Source: Candidatus Methylomicrobium oryzae | GTDB lineage: Bacteria > Pseudomonadota > Gammaproteobacteria > Methylococcales > Methylomonadaceae | Assembly: GCF_016745425.1 (NCBI RefSeq) | Contig: NZ_JAERVK010000005.1 | Coordinates: 62,001 to 126,000 of the forward strand | Length of the DNA: 64,000 nt | Direction of reading: 5' to 3' | In this document: positions 1 to 11,228 of the stretch, piece after piece | Layout of the letters: each line of letters begins with the position of its first letter | Position numbering within the stretch: the first letter of the stretch is position 1 | Notes under the pieces: generated by a model | What the model was told of the DNA's origin: nothing | Database searches by the model: none | The model's input: the letters and a program-made list of their open reading frames with translations, nothing else | Made by a program: the position numbers and the translations under genes

Positions 1-218
1 ATTTCCCCGGGACGGCCCGCATTGACCACTTGCCGCGTCGTCAGTCTGGCCAAGACGCTCGGATAATCGCGCTGGGGCGAAGCGCCGGTGCCGTAGGTCA
101 GGCTGTCGCCGAAAGCGAGAATTACCCCCTGATCCGGTAATTTGCTTAGCGAGTCCGAGGACTTGCTGCAGGAGGCGAGAGTAATCAGCAAAGGGAGAAA
201 TAGCAGAAGGTTTGTCAT
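1..218 (-). CDS. GDSL-family esterase/lipase lipoprotein (5' part only)
   Basis: The minus strand opens with ATG at 218 and reads off the window edge, so only the first 72 residues are seen. They show a signal peptide ending in a lipobox (LASC, lipidated Cys17) followed by the GDSL nucleophile block FGDSLTYGTG with Ser39. The SGNH/GDSL family includes TesA-like arylesterases and lysophospholipases acting in the periplasm. It is divergent from the SDR gene starting 15 bp away, so the two promoters must overlap. The assignment to the family is firm from the block; the substrate cannot be told and the remaining SGNH blocks lie outside. Confidence 0.85.
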   Translation of the reverse strand, partial: MTNLLLFLPLLITLASCSKSSDSLSKLPDQGVILAFGDSLTYGTGASPQRDYPSVLARLTTRQVVNAGRPGE

Positions 219-233
219 GGCGGAGCAGAATCG

Positions 234-965
234 ATGCAAAAAAATGTACTTATAACCGGCGCGGCCAAACGGATCGGCGCGGCCTGCGCGCGGCGGCTGC
301 ACCGGGAAGGCTGTCATGTGATCGTGCATTATAAGTCGTCGGAACGGGAAGCGCTTGATCTGTGCGGTGAGTTGAACCGGCTGCGGCCGGCTTCGGCCAG
401 CGCGCTGCAGGCCGATCTGCTGGACAAGGATCAGCTGGGAGGGCTCGCCAAAGCGGCGCTGGAAATCGGTGGAGGCATCGACGTCCTGATCAATAATGCC
501 TCGGCATTTTACGCGACGCCTTTCGGCGAGGTTTCCGAAGCGCACTGGGAGGAACTGCTCGGCAGCAACCTGAAAGCGCCGTTTTTTTTAGCCCAGGCCT
601 TGCGGGATACCCTGAAGGCCAAGCAGGGATGCGTTGTGAATATCGTCGACATCCATGCCGAACGCGGCTTGCCCGATTTTTCGGTGTACAGCCTCGCAAA
701 GGCGGGGCTCGCGGCGATGACCCGGATACTGGCCAAGGAAATGGGGCCGGAGGTCCGCGTCAACGGCGTGGCGCCCGGCGCAATCATCTGGCCTGAGCAC
801 GATCTGTCAGACCAGCACAAACAGGAAATTCTCCAGCGTGTGGCCCTTAAACGAAGCGGCGAGCCGGACGATATCGCAAAAGCGGTTTCGTTTCTGGTCC
901 GGGATGCCGATTACATGACCGGCCAGATACTGACCGTCGACGGCGGGCGCACCTTATTCTATTGA
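234..965 (+). CDS. Pteridine-reductase-type short-chain dehydrogenase (FolM/PTR1-like)
   Basis: This is a 243-residue classical SDR with the NAD(P)-binding TGAAKRIG motif at 8-15, the NNAS motif at 87-90 and the YxxxK pair (Tyr152, Lys156). In place of the usual catalytic serine it has Asp139 in the segment VDIHAE. This Asp-Tyr-Lys arrangement is the hallmark of PTR1/FolM pteridine reductases, which reduce dihydrobiopterin, dihydromonapterin or dihydrofolate. The gene converges with folK, their ends overlapping by 12 bp, and folB lies just beyond, which supports a pterin/folate role. A generic SDR oxidoreductase is the alternative, but motif and context agree. Confidence 0.8.
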   Translation: MQKNVLITGAAKRIGAACARRLHREGCHVIVHYKSSEREALDLCGELNRLRPASASALQADLLDKDQLGGLAKAALEIGGGIDVLINNASAFYATPFGEVSEAHWEELLGSNLKAPFFLAQALRDTLKAKQGCVVNIVDIHAERGLPDFSVYSLAKAGLAAMTRILAKEMGPEVRVNGVAPGAIIWPEHDLSDQHKQEILQRVALKRSGEPDDIAKAVSFLVRDADYMTGQILTVDGGRTLFY

Positions 966-1454
966 CGACCAGCCCCGGTTGACCCGTTTTTGCGCGAGAC
1001 CGTCCTTGTCGAAGCGTTCCCACAGATCGCGGTAGCTGATGCCGTTGACCGGATGCCGCAAATCGCCGGCGATTTCGGCGAGCGGTTCCAGAACGAACGC
1101 GTAGCGTTCGATTTCGTCGCGCGGAATCTGCAGGCCGTCGTCGTTGATGATCAGGTCGCCGAACAGGATCAGATCCAAATCGAGGGTTCGGGATGAAAAT
1201 TTTTTACATCCGCGCGTGCGGCCGTGATCCAGCTCTATCTGCCGGAGCTGTTTCGCGATCGTTTTAACGTCCAGGTCGGAGTCGAAACCGACGACCAGGT
1301 TATGGAAAGTAGCTCCGTCGAAGCCGACGGGTTCGGTTTCGTATGTGCTCGAAACCACCAATCCGCCAAAAAGCAGGGACAGCTCGCGCAATGCGCTGTG
1401 GATGTTTTTTTCCTTCTCGATGTTGCTGCCAATGCTGATATAGCCTCTGGTCAC
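954..1454 (-). CDS. folK: 2-amino-4-hydroxy-6-hydroxymethyldihydropteridine diphosphokinase
   Basis: HPPK transfers pyrophosphate from ATP to 6-hydroxymethyl-dihydropterin in folate synthesis. I place the start at a GTG (1454) whose last two bases are shared with the folB stop TGA, giving 166 residues; longer upstream frames lie inside folB. After the start, ISIGSN, the substrate loop TYETEPVG and the metal-binding segment RTLDLDLILFG (Asp-x-Asp) are visible. The GTGA overlap with folB indicates translational coupling. The 3' end overlaps the convergent SDR gene. Confidence 0.92.
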   Translation of the reverse strand: MTRGYISIGSNIEKEKNIHSALRELSLLFGGLVVSSTYETEPVGFDGATFHNLVVGFDSDLDVKTIAKQLRQIELDHGRTRGCKKFSSRTLDLDLILFGDLIINDDGLQIPRDEIERYAFVLEPLAEIAGDLRHPVNGISYRDLWERFDKDGLAQKRVNRGWSSIE

Positions 1455-1810
1455 TGTTTGCGATCCCCTCGTTCGATCATGATGCCGACATCGCTGGCGC
1501 CGCTGATCGCGCCTTTCTTGTTCAACGTCAGTTTGACCCAAGGTACCTGAAATTCGTTCTGGATGATTTTAACGATTTCCACCGCGAGTTTTTCGACCAG
1601 AAAAAACTGGCTCTCCTCGACAAAGCCGATGATCCGCTTGGAGACTTTTTTGTAGTCGAGCGCGTACTGGATGTCGTCGGTTTCGGCGGCTTTTCCGATG
1701 TCGAATCCCATTTCGATATCGAGCACCACGCTTTGTTTCGTTTCCCGTTCCCAGTCGTAAATGCCGATGATCGTTTTGATCTCCAGCCCGCCTAAAAAAA
1801 TGATGTCCAT
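1451..1810 (-). CDS. folB: Dihydroneopterin aldolase
   Basis: The 119-residue product has the normal FolB length and begins MDIIFLGGLEIKTIIGIYDW, the family's N-terminal signature that includes the pterin-binding region. The LVEKLA segment contains the glutamate/lysine region of the active site. It retro-aldol cleaves dihydroneopterin to 6-hydroxymethyl-dihydropterin, the FolK substrate. folB is first in a two-gene folB-folK operon and is divergent from plsY with 94 bp between them. Confidence 0.93.
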   Translation of the reverse strand: MDIIFLGGLEIKTIIGIYDWERETKQSVVLDIEMGFDIGKAAETDDIQYALDYKKVSKRIIGFVEESQFFLVEKLAVEIVKIIQNEFQVPWVKLTLNKKGAISGASDVGIMIERGDRKQ

Positions 1811-1904
1811 GGTAGTTTTCCGGTTATGATGAGCGCTTTTTTAAAAGCGCTAAGTATCGGGGAATTGCCCTCGGCTTACAAGTTTTGATTGACGAAAGGT
1901 GTAT

Positions 1905-2489
1905 ATGATTGAGTGGTTGTTTGTTCCTGCGGCCTATCTGATAGGGTCGGTTTCCAGTGCGATTATCATCTGCCGACTGATGGGCCTGCCCGATCCGCGC
2001 GAGCAGGGCTCCGGCAATCCGGGAGCGACCAACGTGATGCGGATCGGCGGCAAGAAGGCGGCGGCCGCTACCTTGTCGGGCGATTTGCTGAAGGGGTTGA
2101 TTCCGGTTTACGCCGCCCATCTGCTCGGTGTGCCGGCCGGATTGCTCGCCGCAACCGGCCTTGCGGCTTTCATCGGGCATCTTTACCCGATCTTTTTCGG
2201 CTTTAAAGGCGGCAAGGGCGTTGCGACGACAATCGGCGTGCTGCTCGGCTTTTCCTGGGTGCTGGGCATCGCTTTCGTCGCGACGTGGCTGCTGATGTAC
2301 AAGGTCGGCAAAATTTCGTCCCTGTCCGCGCTGACGGCGGCGGTGCTGGCGCCGGCCTATGCCTGGTTCATCGTCGGCAATCCGGTGCTGGTCGTAGCGG
2401 TGGCGCTGATGACCGCAGTGCTGCTGTGGCGGCATAAAAGCAACATTCAGCGGCTCCTGGCCGGCGAGGAAAAGACGATCAAGTCTTGA
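1905..2489 (+). CDS. plsY: Glycerol-3-phosphate acyltransferase PlsY
   Basis: PlsY acylates glycerol-3-phosphate from acyl-phosphate at the inner membrane in phospholipid synthesis. The 194-residue protein has about five hydrophobic segments and the family motifs GSGNPGATN (near residue 36) and FKGGKGVAT (near 104). The ATG at 1905 is chosen because an AGG-type ribosome site (1895-1899) lies 5 bp upstream; a GTG at 1899 falls inside that site. It converges with the exported protein gene with only 4 bp between the ends. Confidence 0.93.
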   Translation: MIEWLFVPAAYLIGSVSSAIIICRLMGLPDPREQGSGNPGATNVMRIGGKKAAAATLSGDLLKGLIPVYAAHLLGVPAGLLAATGLAAFIGHLYPIFFGFKGGKGVATTIGVLLGFSWVLGIAFVATWLLMYKVGKISSLSALTAAVLAPAYAWFIVGNPVLVVAVALMTAVLLWRHKSNIQRLLAGEEKTIKS

Positions 2490-2493
2490 CGGC

Positions 2494-3093
2494 CTATCGA
2501 TTTGACAGTTTCTGCAATTGTAGCCAGGCCTGCGCATCGAAGGGAATTCGTCCAACGAGCCGTGCCTGTGCGGGGCCGGGCAGGTCGGAAGCGTGGCCGA
2601 CCAGCACTTTTTCGACCGAGACGCCGGCGATGCGGTAGCCGTGTTTGCCGAGTTCCGCTTGAACCGGCTTCAGCAGGTCCCGGTTATAAAGCAGGCGGCC
2701 GGTATAGGCGTTGATTTCCGCCTTAACCGGCCGGCCTGTTTTCCTGTTCCAACGCTTATCTCGAGAGGCGGCTTCGGCCAGATAATGCGATAGCCAGGGG
2801 TAATCGATCAGCCGGCCGAGCGATAAGGACGTGTATCCGCCCTGCAGTGCGGGCGGTTCGGTTTTGGCGAACGCCGCGTCGAGAAGCGCCAGGATCGTTT
2901 GCTGGCCGATATTGCAGGGCCGATAACGCGGATGGTGCGCACGCAGACGCAGGGCATGCCATTCCTCGTCCACTTCGAGGCTGAACGTGCATTCTCCGGT
3001 TGGCACGGACACGACCGTCGCCTCCCGGCATGATCCTCCGGCAGGAAGCCACGCCAACAGCCAGCAGGCGATAACAAGGAGGCATTTATGCAT
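2494..3093 (-). CDS. Exported protein of unknown function
   Basis: The product has 199 residues with an N-terminal signal sequence (about residues 1-22, hydrophobic LLVIACWLLAWLPAG). Mature cysteines are present near residues 22, 34 and 60. I do not recognise a family. The ATG at 3093 follows a GGAG about ten bases upstream. The large flanking gap to the Rhs-like gene suggests it is monocistronic. Confidence 0.65.
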   Translation of the reverse strand: MHKCLLVIACWLLAWLPAGGSCREATVVSVPTGECTFSLEVDEEWHALRLRAHHPRYRPCNIGQQTILALLDAAFAKTEPPALQGGYTSLSLGRLIDYPWLSHYLAEAASRDKRWNRKTGRPVKAEINAYTGRLLYNRDLLKPVQAELGKHGYRIAGVSVEKVLVGHASDLPGPAQARLVGRIPFDAQAWLQLQKLSNR

Positions 3094-3656
3094 GGTTCTG
3101 CGACTCCTTTTCCTAAAAATTGATTGTATGTCCTTTTCCGATAGGGATAAAGCCGGTGAACGGCAATTATCTACCGAACAGCAGGGTGCGGGTGCGATCG
3201 CCGCAGTTTGCCCGAACCGCCTTGCTTCGAATGAAGATGCGCTTTTATCGGTAAACTGAAAAAGCCGGTGTTTTGCGGGGTAGCCGGTGGAAATTTGGCT
3301 GGGCGTCGGGGCTTTAAATCATATGGCACGCTTGGGTATGTCAGAAGGTTGCGGAGGCGATAAAGCGGCTTAGTTTAGGCGATAGTTCTTTATGAATCTC
3401 TGTTTATGCAAAAAAGATTATTTTATCTAAGTAGTGCTAATTAACTGATAAAGTTAGTATTAATCATCAGAAAACCGTAATATTCAGAAGACTTTAAAAT
3501 TTTTTGATTAAAAAATCAAAGCATAGATAGAAAAAAAACTTCCGCTGCTCTTCATAAATATTGTAAGTATTTTATATGTTAAATTGTCCTGAAGAATTTG
3601 TTGAAGCGTGCCGGCAAACTTGACAAGACAGGTTGCCCATCTAGAGTGTCGAACCC
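3094..3656. other. Intergenic stretch without a gene
   Basis: No convincing coding frame is visible. The middle part (about 3400-3600) is markedly more AT-rich than its surroundings and holds several poly-A/T tracts. It may carry the promoter of the downstream Rhs-like gene, but I could not pick a clear -35/-10 pair. Confidence 0.5.
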
Positions 3657-6600
3657 TTGCTTCCGGCCTTACACAGCCGTTGGATGTTAACCTTATTCTT
3701 GCTGACGGGTTTTAGAGTCCAAGCCGGGGAGATTAGCGTCTATGGTCCCGAACAATTCACCCGCAGTACAGGCAATCCGGTCACGGTACAAAAAACCATT
3801 ACCGTCACTAATCCTTCCGCCTCATATCGCCTGTTTATCGTCAATGGCGGTCTGCAAGACAGGCCCTGAATCGATAAATTGGTCGGCTCCGGCGCCATCT
3901 ACTGGAACGGTAATCTGGTCGCAGGGCCTTCCCTCTTCAACCCGCAAACACCCACGCTGACGCTGCCGGTTACGGCACAAGCCGTCAATACCTTGATGGT
4001 AGAACTGCGCGGTAAACCCGGCGGCAGTATCACGGTGCAACTGTTGCGCAGCAATCAAGCTGCCATCGCCCATGCCGGTGCCGATCAGACATTGTACATG
4101 GGTGATCTGGCGGTGCTCGACGGCAGCGCATCGACAGACAGCGACGGTGACCCGTTAAGTTACCGCTGGCGGATTACCGGGGCACCCATCCACAGTTCCG
4201 CCCAACTCAGCGATAACACCGCTCTACGCCCTGCGTTTCCGGTTGATGTCCCTGGCCGTTATCAAGTTGAACTCATCGTGAACGATGGTTTTCTCGACAG
4301 CGCTCCCGATCAGGTTGTCATCGATACCCGTAATTCCGCACCCGTCGCCAATGCCGGCGCAGACCAGAGCGCCTTTGTCGGCGGCATGGTCTTCCTGGAT
4401 GGCGGCGCTTCGCATGATGCCGATGGCCAGGTGTTGAGCTACCGCTGGAGCTTAACCGAGAAACCCGCCGCCAGCAGCGCCGTCCTCGTCGACGACCGCT
4501 TACAGCAATGCCGTATCGCCATTGATAAACCAGGCCATTACGTCGCCCGGTTGGTCGTGAATGACGGCGAACTGGACAGCGAACCGGATTTTGTCGCCAT
4601 TGATACGCAAAATACCCGGCCCAGGGCCAATGCCGGCCCGGACCAGACCGATAAAACCGTGGGCGAAACAGTGGAGTTGGACGGTAGCTTATCTGTCGAT
4701 GCCGAGGGCGATGCATTGACCTATGACTGGTCCCTGCTGCATCAGCCGGCGGGCAGCCAGGCTGTCGTCCTGCACGCCGACCGGGCAAAAGCCGCTTTCA
4801 CTCCCGATCGGCCGGGCGATTACATCGGCCAGCTGATCGTCAATGACGGTCAGGCGAACAGCGATCCCGACACGGCACGGGTGACCGTATCCGTTGCCGA
4901 TCCGGTCAATCAGGCCCCCCGGATCACGGCCCAACCTTTAACGACGGCAACGATAGGGGCTGACTACCGTTATGACGTTGACGCCAGCGATGCGGATGGC
5001 GATACGCTGACTTACAGCCTTGCCGTGTATCCCGCCAGCATGACCATCGATGCACAGAGCGGCCTGATAGCCTGGACGCCGGCGGCCGGTCAAGCCGGCG
5101 TCCAGTCGGTGAATGTGGCCGTGGCCGATGCGAAAGGCGGCAGCGACAGTCAAAGTTACATGCTAACGGTGGCGCCGACGGATTTCATCAGCGTTCCGAA
5201 TCTGGTCAACTTGAGCCGCACTGCCGCAGAGGCCGCCATTGCCCAGGCCAGATTAAGCGTCGGTACGCTCGATTTTAGCCATAATCCGGCCAGCCCCGGC
5301 AGCGTGATAGCGCAAAATCCAGGCCCTGGGGCTTCGGCGGCGGAAGGGGCGGCCGTCTCGCTGACCCTATCGCTCGGTTCCGATCAGGCCTTGCCCCCTG
5401 ATCCGGCCGTTGTCGCGCCTAAAACCGATGCGACCGTGGCGACGCCGGTTTCCGCCGCGGCCGAGTTTCTCTATTCGGGCAGTCATCCGATCCAGACCGG
5501 GGTGGCTTCCGAAGTTCTGGACGCCAAGCGTGTGGCTGTCATGCGGGGTAAAGTGCTCGACAAGCAAAATCATCCGCTGCCCGGCGTGACCGTCACCATC
5601 AACCAGCATCCGGAATTGGGCCAGACTTTGAGCCGGGCGGACGGCGCCTTCGATATGGCCGTAAACGGCGGCGGCTTGTTGACGGTGAATTATGCGAAAA
5701 CCGGCTACCTCAACTCCCAGCGGCAGGTGAATCCGGGTTGGCAAGTCTACCAAGACGTGGAAGACGTGGTGCTGATCGCCAGGGATGCAATCGTCACCAC
5801 GGTGGATTTGACCGCCGCAACGCCGATGCAAATCGCGCAAGGCAGCAGCCAGACTGACGCAGACGGCACGCGGCAGGCCACTGTGTTAATTCCGCAAGGT
5901 ACCCAGGCGCAAATCTACCGGCCGGACGGCACAACCATGCCGGTATCCACCCTCAATCTGCGGCTTACCGAATATACCGTCGGCGACAACGGCCCGAAAG
6001 CCATGCCGGGGCCTTTGCCGCCCGCCGTCGGCTATACCTATGCGGTGGAAATCGGCGCCGACGAAGCCAACGTCAGCGTTGCCGGCAAAGAAGTACTGTT
6101 TAGCCGGCCGGTGTCCTTTTATGTGGACAACTTTCTCGGATTTCCCACCGGAATTCAAGTGCCGGTCGGTTACTACGATAAAGACAAAAGCGCCTGGATA
6201 CCTGCCCCCGATGGCCGTATCGTCAAGATTGTCGGCATTGCCGGCGGCCTTGCCGACCTGGATACCGACGGCGACAGCGTGGCCGATAACAATCCGGCCC
6301 TGGGTGTCACCCAGGTGGAGCGCGCCCAACTCGCCGCCATTTATGCGGTAGGAAAAAGCTTGCAAAGGGTGCCGGTGGATCACTTTTCAACCTACGACCT
6401 CAATTATGGCACCAGCCCGGCGCCGGGCTCGCCGCCGCCCCAGCAGAAGCCGCCCAAACCCGATAAGCTGGACGCCCCTTGCCTGGCGGACGGCTCGATC
6501 ATCGAATGCGAAAACCAGACGCTGGGCGAGACATTGGGCATCACCGGAACGCCTTTCAGCTTGAATTACCGCAGCGACCGGGTGTTGGGCAGAAAGGGAA

Positions 6601-9600
6601 GCAATACGATACAGATTCCGTTGAGCGGCGCGACAGTGTCCAGCACCCTGCAACGCATCGATCTTGAATTAAGCATCGCGGGCCGGATTATTAACCAGAG
6701 CTTCCCGGCTGCGCCCAACCAAAGCCATACCTTTACCTGGGACGGTCTGGACGTTTATGGCCGCACAGTTTCGGGAGAGCAGGCTTTACAGATTCGCATC
6801 GGCTATGTCTATCCGGCGTTTTACAATCTGCCGCCGAATCTGGCCGCAAGCTTTGGCACTGTCAGCGGGCAACGCATCCCGGGCGATATTGCCGCCCGTC
6901 AGCCAGTCATACTTTGGCAGACATATATAAGCCGTGTCAGTCAACATGATGCTCGTCAGTCTGCGCAAGCGGGATGGGAGATCAGTGTTCATCACCGCTA
7001 TGATCATCCGCTCAGCCAAATACTTTATCAAGGTGATGGCAGTCAACGTAGCATCGGTACGAGTATCAAAAATGTCATCAACACTGTGGCTGGTGAAAAA
7101 TACGGATTCAAGGGGGACGGAGGGCCTGCTACGCAAGCTTGGCTTAGAAATCCCTGGGGTATCGCCGTTGCAGCCGAGGGCAGTCTGTATATCAGTGAGT
7201 TTAGTAATCAAAGAATTCGCCGGGTGGACCCTAATGGCATTATTACCACGGTAGCGGGCAATGGCACAGGAGGATTTAGCGGCGATGGCGGGCCAGCGAC
7301 ACAGGCACAGCTTAAAAATCCCTGGGGTATCGCCGTTGCAGCCGATGGCAGTTTGTATATCAGCGATTCTGATAACAATAGAATTCGCCGGGTGGACCCT
7401 AATGGCATTATCACTACACTGGCGGGTAATGGAACATATGGATTCGGCGGCGATGGCGGGCCAGCTACGCAAGTTTCATTGGACTATGTTTCGGATATCG
7501 CAGTTGGAGCCGATGAGCGCTTGTATATCAGCGATGGTAATTATAGAATTCGCCGTGCTTCTCCCGCATTAGCCGGTTTTAACTTGAATGAAGTTCTAAT
7601 CCCGTCCAAAGACGGCATAGACCTCTACCGCTTCGATCACCAAGGCCGCCACCTCGCCACCCTAAATGCCTTCACCGGCACCACTTTATTAACTTTTACC
7701 TACGTTCACAGAGCCGCCTCAGCCGTATTACCGACGCCGACGGTCTGACCACCCGCATTGAGCGGGACGCCCTGGGCAATCCCAGCGCCATCGTCGCGCC
7801 TTTCGGCCAGCGCACCACACTGGCAGTGGACAGCAATGGCTACCTCTCCAAGGTTACCAATCCCGCAGGAGAAAGCCATGAAATGGCTTACACCGCCGAC
7901 GGCTTGCTGACTTCGTTCAAAGATCCGCGCGGCTATGCTTCCACCTTTACTTATGACGCCTCGGGACGGCTGTGGACCGATACCCATGCCGCCAACGGCA
8001 GTTCCACGCTAACCCGCACCGAACTGGCTGATGGTCATGCGGTTTCGCTTGCCAGCGCGCTCGATCGGGTCACCACCCATGCGACACGCCATCTCGGTGC
8101 CGGCGACCGGGAACGGACGCATACCCGGCCCGACAATACAAGCTCGACAACCTTGGAAAAAACCGACGGCACAGTGGTGACCACAGCGGCCGACGGCACG
8201 GTAATTACGTCGGTGCAGGGCCCCGATCCGCGTTTTTCCATGTTGTCGCCGATTACCCGAAGCCTGCAAATCAGCACCGGCGGCCTGACCGCTAACCGGA
8301 CCGGCCAGCGCACAGCTGTTCTTTCCGGCAATACGTTGAGCCTTGTCACGCTGACGGAGACCGAGACCCTAAACGGCCGCACCCATACCACCGTATACGA
8401 TGCCGCGAGCAAGACCTTTACCGCCACCAGTCCGGCCGCCCGGCAAACCCGGACCGTCATCGACAGCCAGGGCCGCATCACTGAGACTCAGATGGCCGGC
8501 CTCCTGCCCGTCAACCGCACTTACGATCCGCAGGGGCGTTTGGAAACCCTCGTCCAAGGCAGCGGCGCGGATGAGCGGCTCGTCCGCTTCACCTACAATC
8601 CGCAAGGCTATCTCGACAGCGTCACCGATCCGCTCGGGCGGCAAGTCAAGTATGAATACGACCTGGCCGGCCGGGTGACCCGGCAAATCCTGCCGGACCA
8701 CCGCGAGATCCTGTTCGACTACGATGCCGGCGGCAACCGGGTTTCCCTCCTGCCGCCGGGCCGGCCCGAGCACCGCTTTACCTATACGCCGCTCAACCAG
8801 GCCGAATCCAGCGTACCGCCGGAGGTCGCCGCCGGGGCCAACAGTACCCTGTATCAGTACGATCCGGACAAACAGTTGACGCAAATCCAGCGCCCGGACG
8901 GCCTGACCCTGGACATGGCCTACGACAGCGCCGGCCGCCTCGATAGTCTCACCGTGCCCGAAGGCCGCTACACCTATGCTTACGATCCCGCGACCGGTAA
9001 GCTCGCCGGCATCACCACCCCGGACGGGCTGACGCTGAGTGAGACCTACAACGGTGCTTTGCCGTCCCTGGCCGCCTGGTCGGGCGCCGTGAGCGGCAAC
9101 GTCGGCACAACCTACGACAACGACTTCCGCGTCAACCGCCTCAGCGTCAACGGCGCCGATGCCATCGCCTACGGCTACGATGCCGACAGCCTGTTGATCC
9201 AGGCCGGTACCCTCCGCCTCGACCGCGACGCCCAGAACGGCCGGCTCACCGGCACGGTACTGGGCAGCCTGACCGACAGTTACACCTACAACGGTTTCGG
9301 CGAAGTCATCGGGTATCGGGCCCGCGCGGCCGGATCGGACCTGTACCAGGCCGGTTTCACCCGCGACCCGCTGGGACGAATCACACAGAAAACCGAAACC
9401 TTAGGCGGTAGTACCAAAACCTTCGATTACGCTTACGATGCGGCCGGTCGGCTGGCCGAAGTCAAATTGAACGGTACCGTACAGGTTAGCTACGGCTACG
9501 ACGATAACGGCAACCGTACCGAGATCAACGGCCAGACTGTCGCCCATTACGATGCCCAGGACCGGCTGCTCGACGATCCCCATGCCGTCTATGCCTACAC

Positions 9601-9856
9601 CGATAACGGCGAGCTGAAAAGCAAGACCGCCGGCACGGCGGCGACCGCCTACCGCTATGACGTACTGGTACTGGGCAACCTGCGCCATGTTGAGTTGCCC
9701 GAGGGCACCGCCATCGATTACCTCATCGACGGCCGCAACCGGCGCATCGGCAAGCAAGTGAACGGCGTGTTGACCCAGCCCAGTAGGTCGGGCAACCGCT
9801 TTATCGTTGCCCGACGTCCATGGGCGATCCTGCTTCGGAGTATTGCGCGGGTCTGA
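3657..9856 (+). pseudogene. Broken Rhs/teneurin-like surface protein: PKD-PASTA-NHL-YD repeats
   Basis: One long frame is interrupted twice. A signal-peptide start (TTG 3657 or ATG 3684) is followed by an in-frame TGA at 3867-3869; the same frame resumes and runs to a stop at 7748. Near 7703 the frame is lost: TYVHRAAS replaces what should be TYDSQSRLSRITDADG, readable in the next frame and explained by loss of one base in an Asp codon. The YD repeats then continue to 9780. Visible domains are three PKD modules (about 4070-4895), a cadherin/putative-Ig module (4900-5175), PASTA (5185-5385), a carboxypeptidase-regulatory-like module (5530-5720), NHL repeats (7085-7560) and YD repeats (7565-9780). 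The expected Rhs core end and any toxin tip are missing; the end runs into a REP pair at 9783. It is probably inactive as a full-length protein. Confidence 0.85.
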
Positions 9857-9917
9857 AACCCTGTCACCTTTTAAGACCTTGTAAATGTCGGGCACAAAAA
9901 GCGCGTGCCCGACCTAC
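9783..9917. repeat. Paired REP-like hairpins terminating the Rhs-like gene
   Basis: A perfect 12-bp inverted repeat (GTAGGTCGGGCA at 9783-9794, its complement at 9906-9917) bounds the element. Inside are two hairpins: stem GTCGGGCAAC at 9787-9796/9806-9815 and stem GTCGGGCAC at 9887-9895/9905-9913, both with 9-base loops. This is the architecture of a bipartite REP (BIME). It replaces the 3' end of the Rhs-like gene. Confidence 0.85.
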
Positions 9918-9994
9918 ACGACTCCGCGTAATCTACAGTATAATGAACGGTTTATTTCAGTTCATTGAATTCATTAACATTCCCAAAGGCACCC

Positions 9995-11101
9995 ATGAAG
10001 CATTACAAAATCGCCGTCTTGGCCGGTGACGGTATCGGCCCCGAAATTACCCAGGAAGCTCTCAAAGTTCTCAAAGTCGTCGAAGAACGCAACGACGTCA
10101 CCTTCGAACTGATGCCGGCACTGTTCGGCGCTTGTGCCTATTTCGCGACCGGCGATGCGTTCCCCCAGGCAACGATCGACATTTGCGACCAAGCCGACGC
10201 GATTTTGAAAGGCCCGATCGGACTGAGCCACGAGGAATCGAAAAAAATTCCGGTCGACAAGCAGCCCGAACGCGGCGCGCTCTTGCCGCTGCGCCGCCGT
10301 TACAATACCTATGCGAACTTCCGTCCGGTATCGCTGCCGAAGGCGCTGGCTCACTTTTCCCCGCTGAAGCCCGAAGTGATCGGCGAAGGGATTGATCTGA
10401 TCATGGTGCGCGAATTGGTCGGCGGTCTGTATTTCGGCGAAAAAGAAATGGGTGTCAACGAGCAGGGCCTGCGTTATGTGCGCGAAACGCTCGAATACGA
10501 CGAAGAGCAGATCCGCCGGATCATGCATCAGGCATTCAAGCTGGCGATGAAGCGCCGGAAGCTCTTGCACAACATCCACAAGAGCAACGTGCTGAAATCG
10601 AGCGTGCTCTGGAACGAAGTGATGGAAGAAGTCGCGAAGGAATATCCGGAAGTGAAAGTCGTCAATTATCTGGTCGATGCGGCCGCGACCGCGCTGTGCC
10701 TGAACCCGGCCCAGTTCGACGTGATGGTGATGGAAAACATGTTCGGCGACATCCTGAGCGACCAGGGCGGCGGCATCCTCGGCTCGTTGGGTCTGATGCC
10801 TTCGGCCTGCCTGGGCGACGACAAGGCCTATTATGAGCCCTCGCACGGTTCCGCTCCCGACATCGCCGGCAAGAACATCGCGAACCCGTACTCGATGATC
10901 GGCTCGGTCGCAATGATGTTGGAAAACAGCTTCGACATGGCCGACGAGGCGAAGAATGTCTGGGCGGCGATGCAGGGCGTGTTCGCGGACGGCTTCTCGA
11001 CCGCCGACCTGTCCAAGCCGGGCAGCGGTGTCAAGATGATCAGTACCGTCGAATTCGGCGACAAGGTCGTCGAAAAGCTGCGTGCGATGCCGAAAGTATA
11101 A
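9995..11101 (+). CDS. Isopropylmalate/isocitrate dehydrogenase-family enzyme (LeuB-like)
   Basis: The 368-residue beta-decarboxylating dehydrogenase begins [18 protein letters not shown], typical of LeuB. It has the substrate-arginine region ([13 protein letters not shown]), the [10 protein letters not shown] block, the metal-binding segment ending in DILSDQGG, and the nicotinamide-binding [10 protein letters not shown]. It oxidatively decarboxylates 3-isopropylmalate or a related 2-hydroxy acid. The ATG at 9995 is preferred over a TTG at 9965. A TATAAT -10 hexamer lies at 9939-9944 without a clear -35. It stands alone, without leuA, leuC or leuD, so a dedicated leucine role is not certain. 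Confidence 0.8.
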   Translation: MKHYKIAVLAGDGIGPEITQEALKVLKVVEERNDVTFELMPALFGACAYFATGDAFPQATIDICDQADAILKGPIGLSHEESKKIPVDKQPERGALLPLRRRYNTYANFRPVSLPKALAHFSPLKPEVIGEGIDLIMVRELVGGLYFGEKEMGVNEQGLRYVRETLEYDEEQIRRIMHQAFKLAMKRRKLLHNIHKSNVLKSSVLWNEVMEEVAKEYPEVKVVNYLVDAAATALCLNPAQFDVMVMENMFGDILSDQGGGILGSLGLMPSACLGDDKAYYEPSHGSAPDIAGKNIANPYSMIGSVAMMLENSFDMADEAKNVWAAMQGVFADGFSTADLSKPGSGVKMISTVEFGDKVVEKLRAMPKV

Positions 11102-11228
11102 AGATTGCATTGCATGAACTGTGTGAGACGGGGTTCGTCACTCCGTCTCTACCGTTTCACTGATCTCATTCAATCGAAAACCTCTGGCGAGACTGTGCTT
11201 GTAGGGCCGTAGGGTACGTACCAATACC

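Noticed and set aside
3867-3869. In-frame TGA in the Rhs-like gene as a recoded selenocysteine codon
   Set aside because: No SECIS-like hairpin is evident downstream, the residue is not in a redox motif and the gene carries other lesions, so a nonsense mutation is simpler.
9974-11110. 378-codon frame antisense to the LeuB-like gene
   Set aside because: His/Phe/Arg-rich shadow; the plus strand has all family motifs.
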